DNA from: CAYMUN01 sp964640775
GTDB lineage: Bacteria > Patescibacteriota > Saccharimonadia > Saccharimonadales > UBA4665
Assembly: GCA_964640775.1 (NCBI GenBank)
Contig: CAZXIT010000053.1
Span: 1-5,479 of the forward strand
DNA length: 5,479 nt
Reading direction: 5' to 3'
Position 1 is the stretch's first letter, and the number at the start of each line of letters is the position of its first letter. Made by a program: the position numbers and the translations under genes. Positions 1 through 5,479 of this stretch are shown here, one piece after another. Below the pieces are notes generated by a model. That model searched no databases. It worked only from the letters and a program-made list of their open reading frames with translations, and was not told where the DNA came from.

Positions 1-27
1 GTGATTAGCGACTATTTCCTGGCTTAA
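1..27 (+). pseudogene. priA: End of the upstream PriA fragment, closed by in-frame TAA
   Basis: Frame 1 reads VISDYFLA and then TAA at 25-27. In PriA proteins a segment of the type GSATP-x-x-SDYFLA, followed by a polar stretch and a K-P-I-I-K-L-like strand, lies between the first helicase domain and the zinc-binding region. The same frame continues after the stop with QKNKPIIKLTQLARL (28-72), which fits that pattern, so the TAA appears to interrupt one ancestral gene. A single change from CAA (Gln) or AAA (Lys) would create it. The DEAH helicase domain and the DNA-binding N-terminus should lie left of the window. The placement rests on remembered family sequence, not an alignment. Confidence 0.6.
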
Positions 28-99
28 CAAAAAAATAAACCAATTATTAAATTAACCCAATTAGCCCGGCTGCACGACCATGGAGACAATAAAATAACA

Positions 100-1095
100 G
101 TGGTCGATCGCAAAGACCACAGCTTATTTAGCCGCTCGTCATTTTTAAGCCTGGAGCTCATCAAAGCTGTCGAGCAAGCACTGGCCCGCAGTGAGCAAAG
201 CCTGCTGTATCTCAACCGGCGCGGTACCGCCCGGCTCGTCTTATGCGAAAGCTGCGGCTGGCAAGCCACCTGCCCGCACTGCGATGTCCCGCTCACTTAT
301 CACGGCGACCACCACGAATTGCGCTGCCATAGCTGCAGCTACCACACCGCCACGCCGGCTGCCTGCCCGACCTGCGGCCACCCCAATGTACTGTTTAAAA
401 CGGCCGGTACTAAAGCCGTAGTCGACGAAGTCGGGCGGCTATTTCCCAATGCTCGAGTGGCGCGCTTTGATACCGACAACGCCAAAGCCGACCGCTTTGA
501 GCAGCACTACGAAGCGGTGAAACGAGGTGATGTCGACATCCTGGTCGGCACCCAGCTGCTGGCCAAGGGCCTGGACCTGCCGCGCCTCAGTACGCTGGGC
601 GTCCTGCTGGCTGATACCAGCTTATACATGCCGGACTTCTCAGCCGAAGAGCGCACCTTTCAGCTAATCAGCCAGGTGCTGGGCCGCATTGGCCGCGGCC
701 ATGTCACAGGCCGAGCCGTCATCCAGACCTATCACCCCGAGCATCCGGTGCTTATTGACGCTCTAAGCGGTGATTACCGGCACTTCTACGAGACAGAGTT
801 AGCCGCTCGCAAGCAGTTCTTGTTTCCGCCTTTCTGCTACTTGCTCAAATTGACCGTCCGCCGGGCCTCAATTACGTCAGCCGAGGCGGCGGCTCTCAAA
901 CTCAAAGCTGAAATTGAAACCGGCGGCTATAAAGTTCGTGTCGAAGGCCCGGCGCCATCATTTTACGAACGCTTCCAGGACAAATACCAGTGGCAGCTGA
1001 TCATCAAAGCCCGCGAGCGCCCCGAATTGCTGCGAATTATTGCCAGCCTGCCGGCCAATTGCTCCTATGATATTGACCCGACCGATCTGCTCTAG
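100..1095 (+). CDS. priA: Primosomal protein N' (PriA helicase), C-terminal half
   Basis: PriA is a 3'-5' superfamily 2 DNA helicase that reloads the replisome at stalled forks. This 331-residue ORF holds only its C-terminal half. Numbering from the GTG at 100, the eight zinc-ligand cysteines are all present as four CxxC pairs (C49/C52, C58/C61, C76/C79, C89/C92). Helicase motif V is ILVGTQLLAKG (147-157) and motif VI is QVLGRIGRG (192-200), where most PriA proteins have QVAGRAGRG. The end, YDIDPTDLL, matches the usual PriA C-terminus. The GTG is the first usual start after the TAA at 25-27, but PriA-like sequence already runs from 28, so it may not be a true start. A GGAGA at 82-86 lies 13 nt upstream, which is long for a ribosome binding site. 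Walker A/B motifs are missing, so alone it should not unwind DNA. Identity is certain; whether it is expressed as a separate protein is not. Confidence 0.9.
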   Translation: MVDRKDHSLFSRSSFLSLELIKAVEQALARSEQSLLYLNRRGTARLVLCESCGWQATCPHCDVPLTYHGDHHELRCHSCSYHTATPAACPTCGHPNVLFKTAGTKAVVDEVGRLFPNARVARFDTDNAKADRFEQHYEAVKRGDVDILVGTQLLAKGLDLPRLSTLGVLLADTSLYMPDFSAEERTFQLISQVLGRIGRGHVTGRAVIQTYHPEHPVLIDALSGDYRHFYETELAARKQFLFPPFCYLLKLTVRRASITSAEAAALKLKAEIETGGYKVRVEGPAPSFYERFQDKYQWQLIIKARERPELLRIIASLPANCSYDIDPTDLL

Positions 1096-1103
1096 AATCT
1101 ATG

Positions 1104-1132
1104 ATGACGGACAAGGGCGATTCAGGTATACT
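1104..1132 (+). promoter_or_regulatory. Possible sigma-70-type promoter of def-fmt
   Basis: ATGACG at 1104-1109 (four of six matches to TTGACA) and TATACT at 1127-1132 (five of six to TATAAT) are separated by 17 nt, the ideal spacing. Transcription would start near 1139, only about 5 nt before the def ATG at 1144, giving a nearly leaderless mRNA. This would let def and fmt be transcribed independently of the interrupted priA. It rests on motif matching in a 48-nt gap, where chance matches are possible. Confidence 0.3.
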
Positions 1133-1143
1133 TACCGGAAGTT

Positions 1144-1716
1144 ATGACTAAAGACGACATTATTGCCCTGCCCAATCCCCACTTGCGCCAAAAATCACAA
1201 AGAATCGGCCTGATCAGCGACGAGGTCAAACAAGTAGTCAGCGACATGAAGGCAGCGACGATCGACTGGGACATCAGCCGCGAGCATGAAGTCGGTGTGG
1301 CGCTTGCCGCGGTACAAATTGACCGCCTATATAAAATTGTAGTGGTCCGCAATGATTACAATAACAAAGACGATCACGAGTTTACGGTATTTATTAACCC
1401 GGAGATCGTCAAAGCCGAAGGCGAAGTTATTGAAGACTATGAGGGCTGCCTGAGCGTACCAAATGTCTACGGCAAGGTGCCGCGGTCCAGCCGTGTCAAG
1501 GTCAAAGCGCTCGACCTCAGCGGCAAAGAGTTTCGGGTGACGGCCGAAGGGTTTTTGGCGCGGATTTTCCAGCACGAGGTCGACCACACCAACGGCATTG
1601 TTTTCATTGACCACATCAAAGACGACCCTACGGCATTTTTCAAGCTTGATAGCGAAGGCAAATTAAAACCATTGGACTACCAAAAAGATGTCGAAAAAAA
1701 TCCTATTCTTTGGTAA
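1144..1716 (+). CDS. def: Peptide deformylase
   Basis: The enzyme removes the formyl group from the N-terminal formyl-methionine of new proteins in the cytosol. It is a metal-dependent hydrolase, usually with Fe2+. All three family motifs are visible in the 190 residues: motif 1 GVALAAVQ (51-58, catalytic Q58), motif 2 EGCLS (100-104, metal ligand C102) and motif 3 HEVDH (144-148, metal ligands H144 and H148, catalytic E145). Motif 1 normally reads GxGLAAxQ, so the second glycine is alanine here (A53). The ATG at 1144 is the only usual start after in-frame stops at 1102-1107. GGAAG at 1137-1141 sits only 2 nt before it, too close for a good Shine-Dalgarno. The C-terminal coding end overlaps the fmt start by 29 nt, so the two are almost certainly co-transcribed. 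Confidence 0.97.
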   Translation: MTKDDIIALPNPHLRQKSQRIGLISDEVKQVVSDMKAATIDWDISREHEVGVALAAVQIDRLYKIVVVRNDYNNKDDHEFTVFINPEIVKAEGEVIEDYEGCLSVPNVYGKVPRSSRVKVKALDLSGKEFRVTAEGFLARIFQHEVDHTNGIVFIDHIKDDPTAFFKLDSEGKLKPLDYQKDVEKNPILW

Positions 1717-2638
1717 CGAACGGCTGGCAACCGGTGTTTCTACTACCGCGCCAATCCTGCAGGACCTGATTGCCCACGGCTATGAGGTGAGCGCTGTGGT
1801 TGTCGCTCAAAACGATATCGGCAAGTCGCGGCAAGCCCGGCAGCTGGAAGTTGCCCTGGTTGCCCAAGAACACGACATTCCTCTGCTCTCTCCAGGCGAC
1901 TTGAGTGACCCAAAGGCACACGAGCAGCTGGCAGCGTACGGCGCTCAAGCAGCTGTGCTGATCGCTTATGGTAAAATCGTACCGCCAGCAGTACTGGCGC
2001 TATTCCCGCGTGGTATTGTCAATCTGCACCCTTCGCTGCTGCCGCAGCACCGCGGCTCAACACCGATTGAAAGCGTCATCCTGGACGGTACCCGCGAAAC
2101 TGGCGTGTCGCTGATGCGTTTAGCTGAAAAAATGGACGCCGGGCCAGTCTACGCCCAAACAGCCGCCGCCCTCAGCGGCCGGGAAAGCAAACAGGGTCTG
2201 GCCGACCAGCTGTCATCAATCGGACTTGAGCTGCTGCGCGAACACCTGCCAGGTATTATGGACGGTACGCTCTCACCGGTCCCTCAAGACGAGACCGGAG
2301 CTACTTATGATGATCACATCGACAAGGCCCACAGTGCCATTGACTGGAGCAAACCGGCCGAGCGCATTGAACGCGAAATTCGAGCTTACAGCGGCTGGCC
2401 GCGCAGCCGGGCCAATTTTGGCTACACCGAAGTCATCATCACTGGCGCGCATATCCAGGAACCTAAAAATAACGAGGATGAGGTCGCTAGCACTACTCCT
2501 GGCAGTCTCTGGCTTGACGGCAGCAAACAGATCGGCATGACCACCGGCCATGGGATCCTGGTCATAGATTCTCTCATACCCGCCGGCAAGCGTGAAATGT
2601 CAGCTCAAGCCTTCCTTGCTGGATACAAACCTAGCTAG
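1688..2638 (+). CDS. fmt: Methionyl-tRNA formyltransferase
   Basis: Transfers the formyl group from 10-formyltetrahydrofolate to Met on initiator tRNA, making the fMet-tRNA used by IF-2. The 316 residues match the usual family length. The N-terminal Rossmann-type strand KKILFFGNERLATG (3-16) supports the ATG at 1688. The catalytic triad is N112, H114 and D150, with the formyltransferase signature HPSLLPQHRGSTPI (114-127). The C-terminal tRNA-binding domain follows a linker with the typical AYSGWPRSR (233-241) and ends in MSAQAFLAGYKPS. The start lies inside def (29-nt overlap) without a clear Shine-Dalgarno, which suggests translational coupling to def. The usual downstream partner in many bacteria, rsmB, is absent: a convergent gene begins at once. 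Confidence 0.97.
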   Translation: MSKKILFFGNERLATGVSTTAPILQDLIAHGYEVSAVVVAQNDIGKSRQARQLEVALVAQEHDIPLLSPGDLSDPKAHEQLAAYGAQAAVLIAYGKIVPPAVLALFPRGIVNLHPSLLPQHRGSTPIESVILDGTRETGVSLMRLAEKMDAGPVYAQTAAALSGRESKQGLADQLSSIGLELLREHLPGIMDGTLSPVPQDETGATYDDHIDKAHSAIDWSKPAERIEREIRAYSGWPRSRANFGYTEVIITGAHIQEPKNNEDEVASTTPGSLWLDGSKQIGMTTGHGILVIDSLIPAGKREMSAQAFLAGYKPS

Positions 2639-2652
2639 TTAGGCAGCTAGCT
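2633..2652. repeat. Short inverted repeat at the fmt / small-ORF convergent junction
   Basis: AGCTAG at 2633-2638 and CTAGCT at 2647-2652 can pair as a 6-bp stem with an 8-nt loop. The stem covers the fmt TAG and straddles the abutting TAA of the opposite gene. No T-run follows on either strand, so it is at best a weak bidirectional transcription end. It is the only dyad I see at this junction. Confidence 0.25.
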
Positions 2653-2905
2653 CAAACTCGTGGGTCAGTCTCGGGTCGGGCACGCCTTCTAGCTTGAGCG
2701 CTTGACCGCCCAAACCGCCGCGAGGATCGGGCTGCAAGCGAGCCATGCCGTTTAGGTCATCCGGATCAGTCGGCGGTCTCATTAAGCTACCCGTAATCCG
2801 CCTGCCAGCATCGTAGACCCTGGCGGTTCTCTCGAAAGCTAATGCGTCCTGATCAGTAATACCCAAACCGCGTTCCATCTCGCCAAACCCCTCGCCATGT
2901 GCCAT
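2639..2905 (-). CDS. Small hypothetical protein, convergent with fmt
   Basis: I do not recognise this protein. From the ATG at 2905 it has 88 residues, soluble in character, with many charged residues, Gly and Pro, no cysteine, no membrane segment and no signal peptide. The middle (RTARVYDAGRRITGSL) looks like a helix with basic residues. PPTDPDD and QPDPRGGLGG look like loops. The frame stays open to a GTG at 2929 (96 residues), and another ATG lies at 2911. I prefer 2905 because AAGGGGG (2919-2913, minus strand) lies exactly 7 nt upstream of it, the best ribosome binding site in the window. Its TAA (2641-2639) directly abuts the fmt TAG at 2636-2638. Being the third minus-strand gene after infB, it may share that transcript. 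The ribosome binding site and the lack of any competing gene favour it being real. Confidence 0.6.
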   Translation of the reverse strand: MAHGEGFGEMERGLGITDQDALAFERTARVYDAGRRITGSLMRPPTDPDDLNGMARLQPDPRGGLGGQALKLEGVPDPRLTHEFELAA

Positions 2906-2912
2906 ACGCATG

Positions 2913-2919
2913 CCCCCTT
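2913..2919 (-). promoter_or_regulatory. Ribosome binding site of the small hypothetical gene
   Basis: The minus strand reads AAGGGGG, one mismatch from AAGGAGG, with 7 nt to the ATG at 2905. It is only 1 nt from the ATG at 2911 and lies downstream of the GTG at 2929, so it decides in favour of 2905. Confidence 0.5.
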
Positions 2920-2929
2920 GTACTGACAC

Positions 2930-3035
2930 ATACTAGTCTTAGCCTACCCTCTAGGTCTGTAAAATTTTTGTGACAATGAATGAATAAATATTTCGTAACT
3001 TGCTTATGCTGTGAGCGCTGCGCTGGCCGTTCGGT
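2930..3035. other. Intergenic gap without a clear signal
   Basis: About 106 nt between two minus-strand genes. It contains an AT-rich core (2960-3000) with the palindrome AAAATTTT at 2961-2968. On the minus strand TTTACA (2963-2958) resembles a -35 element but no good -10 hexamer is properly spaced from it. I see no hairpin with a T-run that would end the upstream transcript. Confidence 0.5.
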
Positions 3036-3704
3036 CTAGTTTTGCGGTGGCCCGGGAGGCGGCTGCTGAGGGGGATAAGGCGGCTGCCCGGGAGGCGGCT
3101 GGTATGGCTGCTGCGCCGGTGGTAGTGCTTGTGGAGGCTGAGGCAATGGTGATGGCTGGGGCGGCAAGGGCTGCGGCTGCGGTGGTGCTGGTGCTGGCTG
3201 CGCAAACTGGGCTGGCTGTCCGGGCGTATAGGCAGGAGCCGGGGCAGGCGGCGATGCCGGTGAAGCAAAAGCTGGATCTTGAGGATACGGCTGGAGTGGT
3301 GGCTGCTCGCTAGGTGCGGCCGCCGGCGGGTATGGATTTTGTGGCGGTGGCGGTGGAGCAGCTGCTGGCTGCTGGCCAGCCTGGACTTGTGCCGCCTGGC
3401 TGGCAGATAAAATTTGGGGTGCTGTTTGGGCGACTTCGGCCTTTAGTTTGTCAAACTCTTCTTGGACAATGTCTTTGTAATTAGGGAAGTTAGTCTCTAG
3501 CCATTTAAAAGCCCCGGCATCGTCCTTGGCTTCAAAATACTGTTCAAATTCATCTAATTGGTCATTGGTCATCTGATCTGCCAGACGAATGCCAACGCGC
3601 ATTTCAAGCGTCTCATAGACATGCTTCAAAAAACTATTTTTTTCAACTTCTGGCAGGCCGCCAAGGCCTATTTCTTCGAGCAGAGTATTATCGATTTTTA
3701 ACAT
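3036..3704 (-). CDS. DUF5663-like protein with proline-rich tail
   Basis: A 222-residue protein in two parts. Residues 1-90 form a compact, probably all-helical, acidic domain with a pattern I associate with DUF5663, a family of unknown function common in Patescibacteria: start LLEEIGLGGLPEVEK (8-22), then ETLEMRVGIRLAD (31-43), DQLDEFEQ (48-55) and WLETNFPNYKDIV (68-80). I recall this family from memory only. Residues 113-222 are low-complexity: 50 of 110 are Pro, the rest mostly Gln, Ala, Tyr and Gly, with a run of five prolines at 117-121 and QPPPGQ/QPPPGP near the end. No signal peptide or membrane segment is visible, so it is probably cytosolic. The ATG at 3704 lies 21 nt after the infB stop, with no Shine-Dalgarno. 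The proline runs would be expected to need elongation factor EF-P for efficient translation (inference). Function is unknown. Confidence 0.85.
   Translation of the reverse strand: MLKIDNTLLEEIGLGGLPEVEKNSFLKHVYETLEMRVGIRLADQMTNDQLDEFEQYFEAKDDAGAFKWLETNFPNYKDIVQEEFDKLKAEVAQTAPQILSASQAAQVQAGQQPAAAPPPPPQNPYPPAAAPSEQPPLQPYPQDPAFASPASPPAPAPAYTPGQPAQFAQPAPAPPQPQPLPPQPSPLPQPPQALPPAQQPYQPPPGQPPYPPQQPPPGPPQN
3050..3101 (-). repeat. Direct 16-bp repeat pair, 36-nt period, in the proline-rich tail
   Basis: The same 16 bases occur at 3050-3065 and 3086-3101 (plus-strand reading GCCCGGGAGGCGGCTG). The period is 36 nt, which is 12 codons, so the frame is kept. They encode QPPPGP (214-219) and QPPPGQ (202-207). 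This fits tail growth by in-frame duplication or slippage. Confidence 0.7.
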
Positions 3705-3710
3705 ATTGGT

Positions 3711-3716
3711 ATTGTA
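3711..3716 (-). promoter_or_regulatory. Possible -10 element giving a leaderless mRNA
   Basis: The minus strand reads TACAAT, five of six matches to TATAAT, with 6 nt to the ATG at 3704. Transcription starting the usual 7 nt downstream would begin on the A of the ATG. No convincing -35 lies 16-18 nt upstream, inside the infB 3' end, so this is weak. It would explain the missing ribosome binding site. Confidence 0.25.
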
Positions 3717-3725
3717 GCACTTTTT

Positions 3726-5479
3726 TTACAGCTGGCGCTGGATGGCTTGTCGGGTAAACAGCTCGATACGATCACCCTCTTGGAGATCAAGCCGCTTGCT
3801 AGTTTTGAGGCTGATACCACACATCTCACCTTCGATAATTTCTTTGGCATCAACCGGACCGCGCTTGAGACCGGTCACCTCGACATCACCGAGATTTTCA
3901 TCGCCGCGTGAGACGCGGGCGAGGGCTGGGGCTGTCAATTTGCCCTTGGTAACCTCGCCGCCAGCAATAATGGCTGTTTTGGTGGTGTTAAACACACCCT
4001 TGACGACCAGACGGCCTAGTTCGGTTTCGACAATTTCAGGGCTGAGCAGTTTGCTGAGCTCAATTTTGACGTCGTCGATAAGCTCGTAGATGACTTTGTA
4101 GAGCCGCACACTAATCTTATCGCGCGAGGCTTGCTGGCGGCTGCTCGTCGGCAGGCTGACATTGAACCCGTAGACGATAGCGTGGCTGCTATGCGCCAGG
4201 TGCAGGTCGTTTTCACCGACTGGACCGACACCGGCAGCAACTACCCGTACGGCGACCTCGTTGGTATCCATGGCCTTCAGGCTGTCGATTACCGATGTCA
4301 GTGAACCTTGGACGTCAGCTTTGATGATAATGTTTAGCTCCTGCAATTCGTTGTTGCGGTTAATCAATCGGATCAGTTCGCCGCCGCCAATGTCCATCCG
4401 GCCGCCGCTCGCCTGCTTATCGGCGGCGGCCCCGCCGGACTGCAAGCGGGCTTCTTTTTCATTAGCAACGACGGTAAATTCATCGCCAAATTCCGGGAGG
4501 GTTTTGAAACCGGTAATCACGACCGGCATCGACGGCGTACCGGCTTTGATGACTTTGCCTTCGGTAGTTTCCAAGTTGCGAACCTTGGCGTAACTGCCGC
4601 CAGCCACGATAAACTGGCCTGGTTTGAGGGTGCCGGCTTCGATCAGCGCCTGAGCTACCGGTCCGCGGCCCTGTTCGATATGAGCTTCGATAACTAAGCC
4701 CCTGGCCGGTACGTCAATATCGGCTTTGAGCTCTTCGACATCAGTCACCAGCAGCAGCATGTCCAACAGCTCCGGGATGCCGGCTTTGGTTTTAGCTGAC
4801 ACCGGCAGGACAATGGTGTCGCCGCCCCATTCTTCGGTCAGCAGATCATGCTCAGATAATTGCTGCTTGAGACGGTTGATATCAGCGCCCTCTTTGTCCA
4901 TTTTGTTGGCTGCCACCAGGATCTTAACACCGGCTTTTTTAGCAAAGCGGATAGCTTCGATAGTTTGCGGCTTGATACCGTCATCAGCCGCTACGACGAT
5001 GACCACGATATCCGTTAGCAGGGCACCGTGCTCGCGGATCGCCGCAAAAGCCTCGTGTCCAGGCGTGTCCAGAAAAGTAACCGTGCGGTCATTATGGGTG
5101 ATCTGGTAGGCCGAAATATGCTGGGTGATACCGCCGGCTTCGCCGCTGGCGACTCTCGCGCCGCGGATAGCATCAAGCAGGCTGGTTTTGCCGTGGTCGA
5201 CATGGCCCATGACGGCAACGACGGGCGGACGGGCAATGGCCGTGGCACTGTTGATTGGTTTGATACGCACCGGCAGCACGCTGTCGGCGGCAACTTTTTT
5301 GCTCAGGGTGACGCCGAGAGCCAGTTCTTCGACAATGATCTGGGCCGTGTCGAAATCAAGCCGTTCATTGACGGTGGCCATGACACCATTTTTCATGAGC
5401 TCGCCAATCAGGCGGGTCACCGGTATAGACAGCCGCTCAGCCAAGGTGCCGACAGTGATCATGTCTTCGATTTCGATGG
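3726..5479 (-). CDS. infB: Translation initiation factor IF-2 (5' end beyond window)
   Basis: GTPase that brings fMet-tRNA to the 30S subunit and promotes 50S joining. Residues are numbered from the ATG at 5462. The IF2_N-like segment ITVGTLAERLSIPVTRLIGE (2-21) comes first. The G domain has G1 GHVDHGKT (86-93) with the IF-2-specific histidine, G2 GGITQH (110-115), G3 DTPGHE (132-137), G4 NKMD (186-189) and G5 SAK (222-224). Domain II carries GRGPVAQALIEAGTLKPGQ (265-283). Domain III carries LNIIIKADVQGSLTSVIDSL (376-395). Domain IV, which binds fMet-tRNA, ends the protein. The frame stays open from 5462 to the window edge (IEIED precedes the ATG), so the true start is probably outside. The N-terminal region is far shorter than in E. 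coli IF-2, as I recall for CPR bacteria. Domain IV has unusual residues at sites that contact fMet (see findings). Confidence 0.98.
   Translation of the reverse strand, partial: IEIEDMITVGTLAERLSIPVTRLIGELMKNGVMATVNERLDFDTAQIIVEELALGVTLSKKVAADSVLPVRIKPINSATAIARPPVVAVMGHVDHGKTSLLDAIRGARVASGEAGGITQHISAYQITHNDRTVTFLDTPGHEAFAAIREHGALLTDIVVIVVAADDGIKPQTIEAIRFAKKAGVKILVAANKMDKEGADINRLKQQLSEHDLLTEEWGGDTIVLPVSAKTKAGIPELLDMLLLVTDVEELKADIDVPARGLVIEAHIEQGRGPVAQALIEAGTLKPGQFIVAGGSYAKVRNLETTEGKVIKAGTPSMPVVITGFKTLPEFGDEFTVVANEKEARLQSGGAAADKQASGGRMDIGGGELIRLINRNNELQELNIIIKADVQGSLTSVIDSLKAMDTNEVAVRVVAAGVGPVGENDLHLAHSSHAIVYGFNVSLPTSSRQQASRDKISVRLYKVIYELIDDVKIELSKLLSPEIVETELGRLVVKGVFNTTKTAIIAGGEVTKGKLTAPALARVSRGDENLGDVEVTGLKRGPVDAKEIIEGEMCGISLKTSKRLDLQEGDRIELFTRQAIQRQL

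Noticed and set aside
25..27. Recoded stop codon (alternative genetic code)
   Set aside because: The codon is TAA, which ends def, infB and the small gene normally. The known CPR recoding concerns TGA, and no in-frame TGA occurs in any gene here.
29..35. Indel in the A7 run as the cause of the priA break
   Set aside because: The PriA-like frame is the same before and after the run, so an indel is not needed. The other two frames upstream do not read as PriA and contain stops.
1101..1151. 16-codon frame starting ATGATG before def
   Set aside because: It overlaps the def start, has no ribosome binding site of its own and has no recognisable content.
2650..2699. Distant inverted pair GCTCAA / TTGAGC as a hairpin
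   Set aside because: Only 6 bp with a 38-nt loop inside coding sequence, as expected by chance.
2951..3313. Open frames on both strands over the proline-rich region (2951-3268 minus, 3011-3313 plus)
   Set aside because: They are low-complexity Arg/Ser/His or Ala/Val products of GC-rich proline codons read in other frames, and they overlap the well-supported 3036-3704 gene.
3721..3727. Run of seven T as a terminator
   Set aside because: The run is on the plus strand, where no gene or hairpin precedes it. On the transcribed minus strand it is an A-run at the infB stop.

Overview
The window looks like chromosomal DNA from a Patescibacteria/CPR bacterium, most likely Candidatus Saccharibacteria (TM7). 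This is inferred from the style of the PriA, Def, Fmt and IF-2 proteins, from an IF-2 with a very short N-terminal region, and from a small protein that resembles the CPR-associated DUF5663 family with a long proline-rich tail. No database search was possible. Stop codons in use are TAA and TAG, and tryptophan is TGG, so nothing points to a recoded genetic code. Genes are packed tightly and the base composition is moderately GC-rich, apart from an AT-rich patch at the left end.

Left half, plus strand (1-2638): the 3' half of priA (replication restart helicase), then def (peptide deformylase) and fmt (methionyl-tRNA formyltransferase). This is the common bacterial priA-def-fmt order. def and fmt overlap by 29 nt. 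The priA reading frame carries an in-frame TAA at 25-27, with PriA-like sequence on both sides of it, so the gene is split or broken here unless the base is an error.

Right half, minus strand (5479-2639): infB (translation initiation factor IF-2, running off the right edge), then 21 nt later a 222-residue protein with a helical N-terminal domain and a tail that is nearly half proline, then after about 105 nt (130 nt to the preferred start) a small unrecognised protein of 88-96 residues. The last gene converges on fmt: its TAA directly abuts the TAG of fmt.

Functional theme: Fmt makes fMet-tRNA, IF-2 delivers it to the ribosome and Def removes the formyl group from the new protein, so the formyl-methionine initiation cycle is encoded within 4.3 kb on two convergent units. 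Shine-Dalgarno sequences are weak or absent before most genes. Two starts have -10-like hexamers placed so that transcripts would be leaderless or nearly so. I see no mobile element, CRISPR array, tRNA or rRNA gene.
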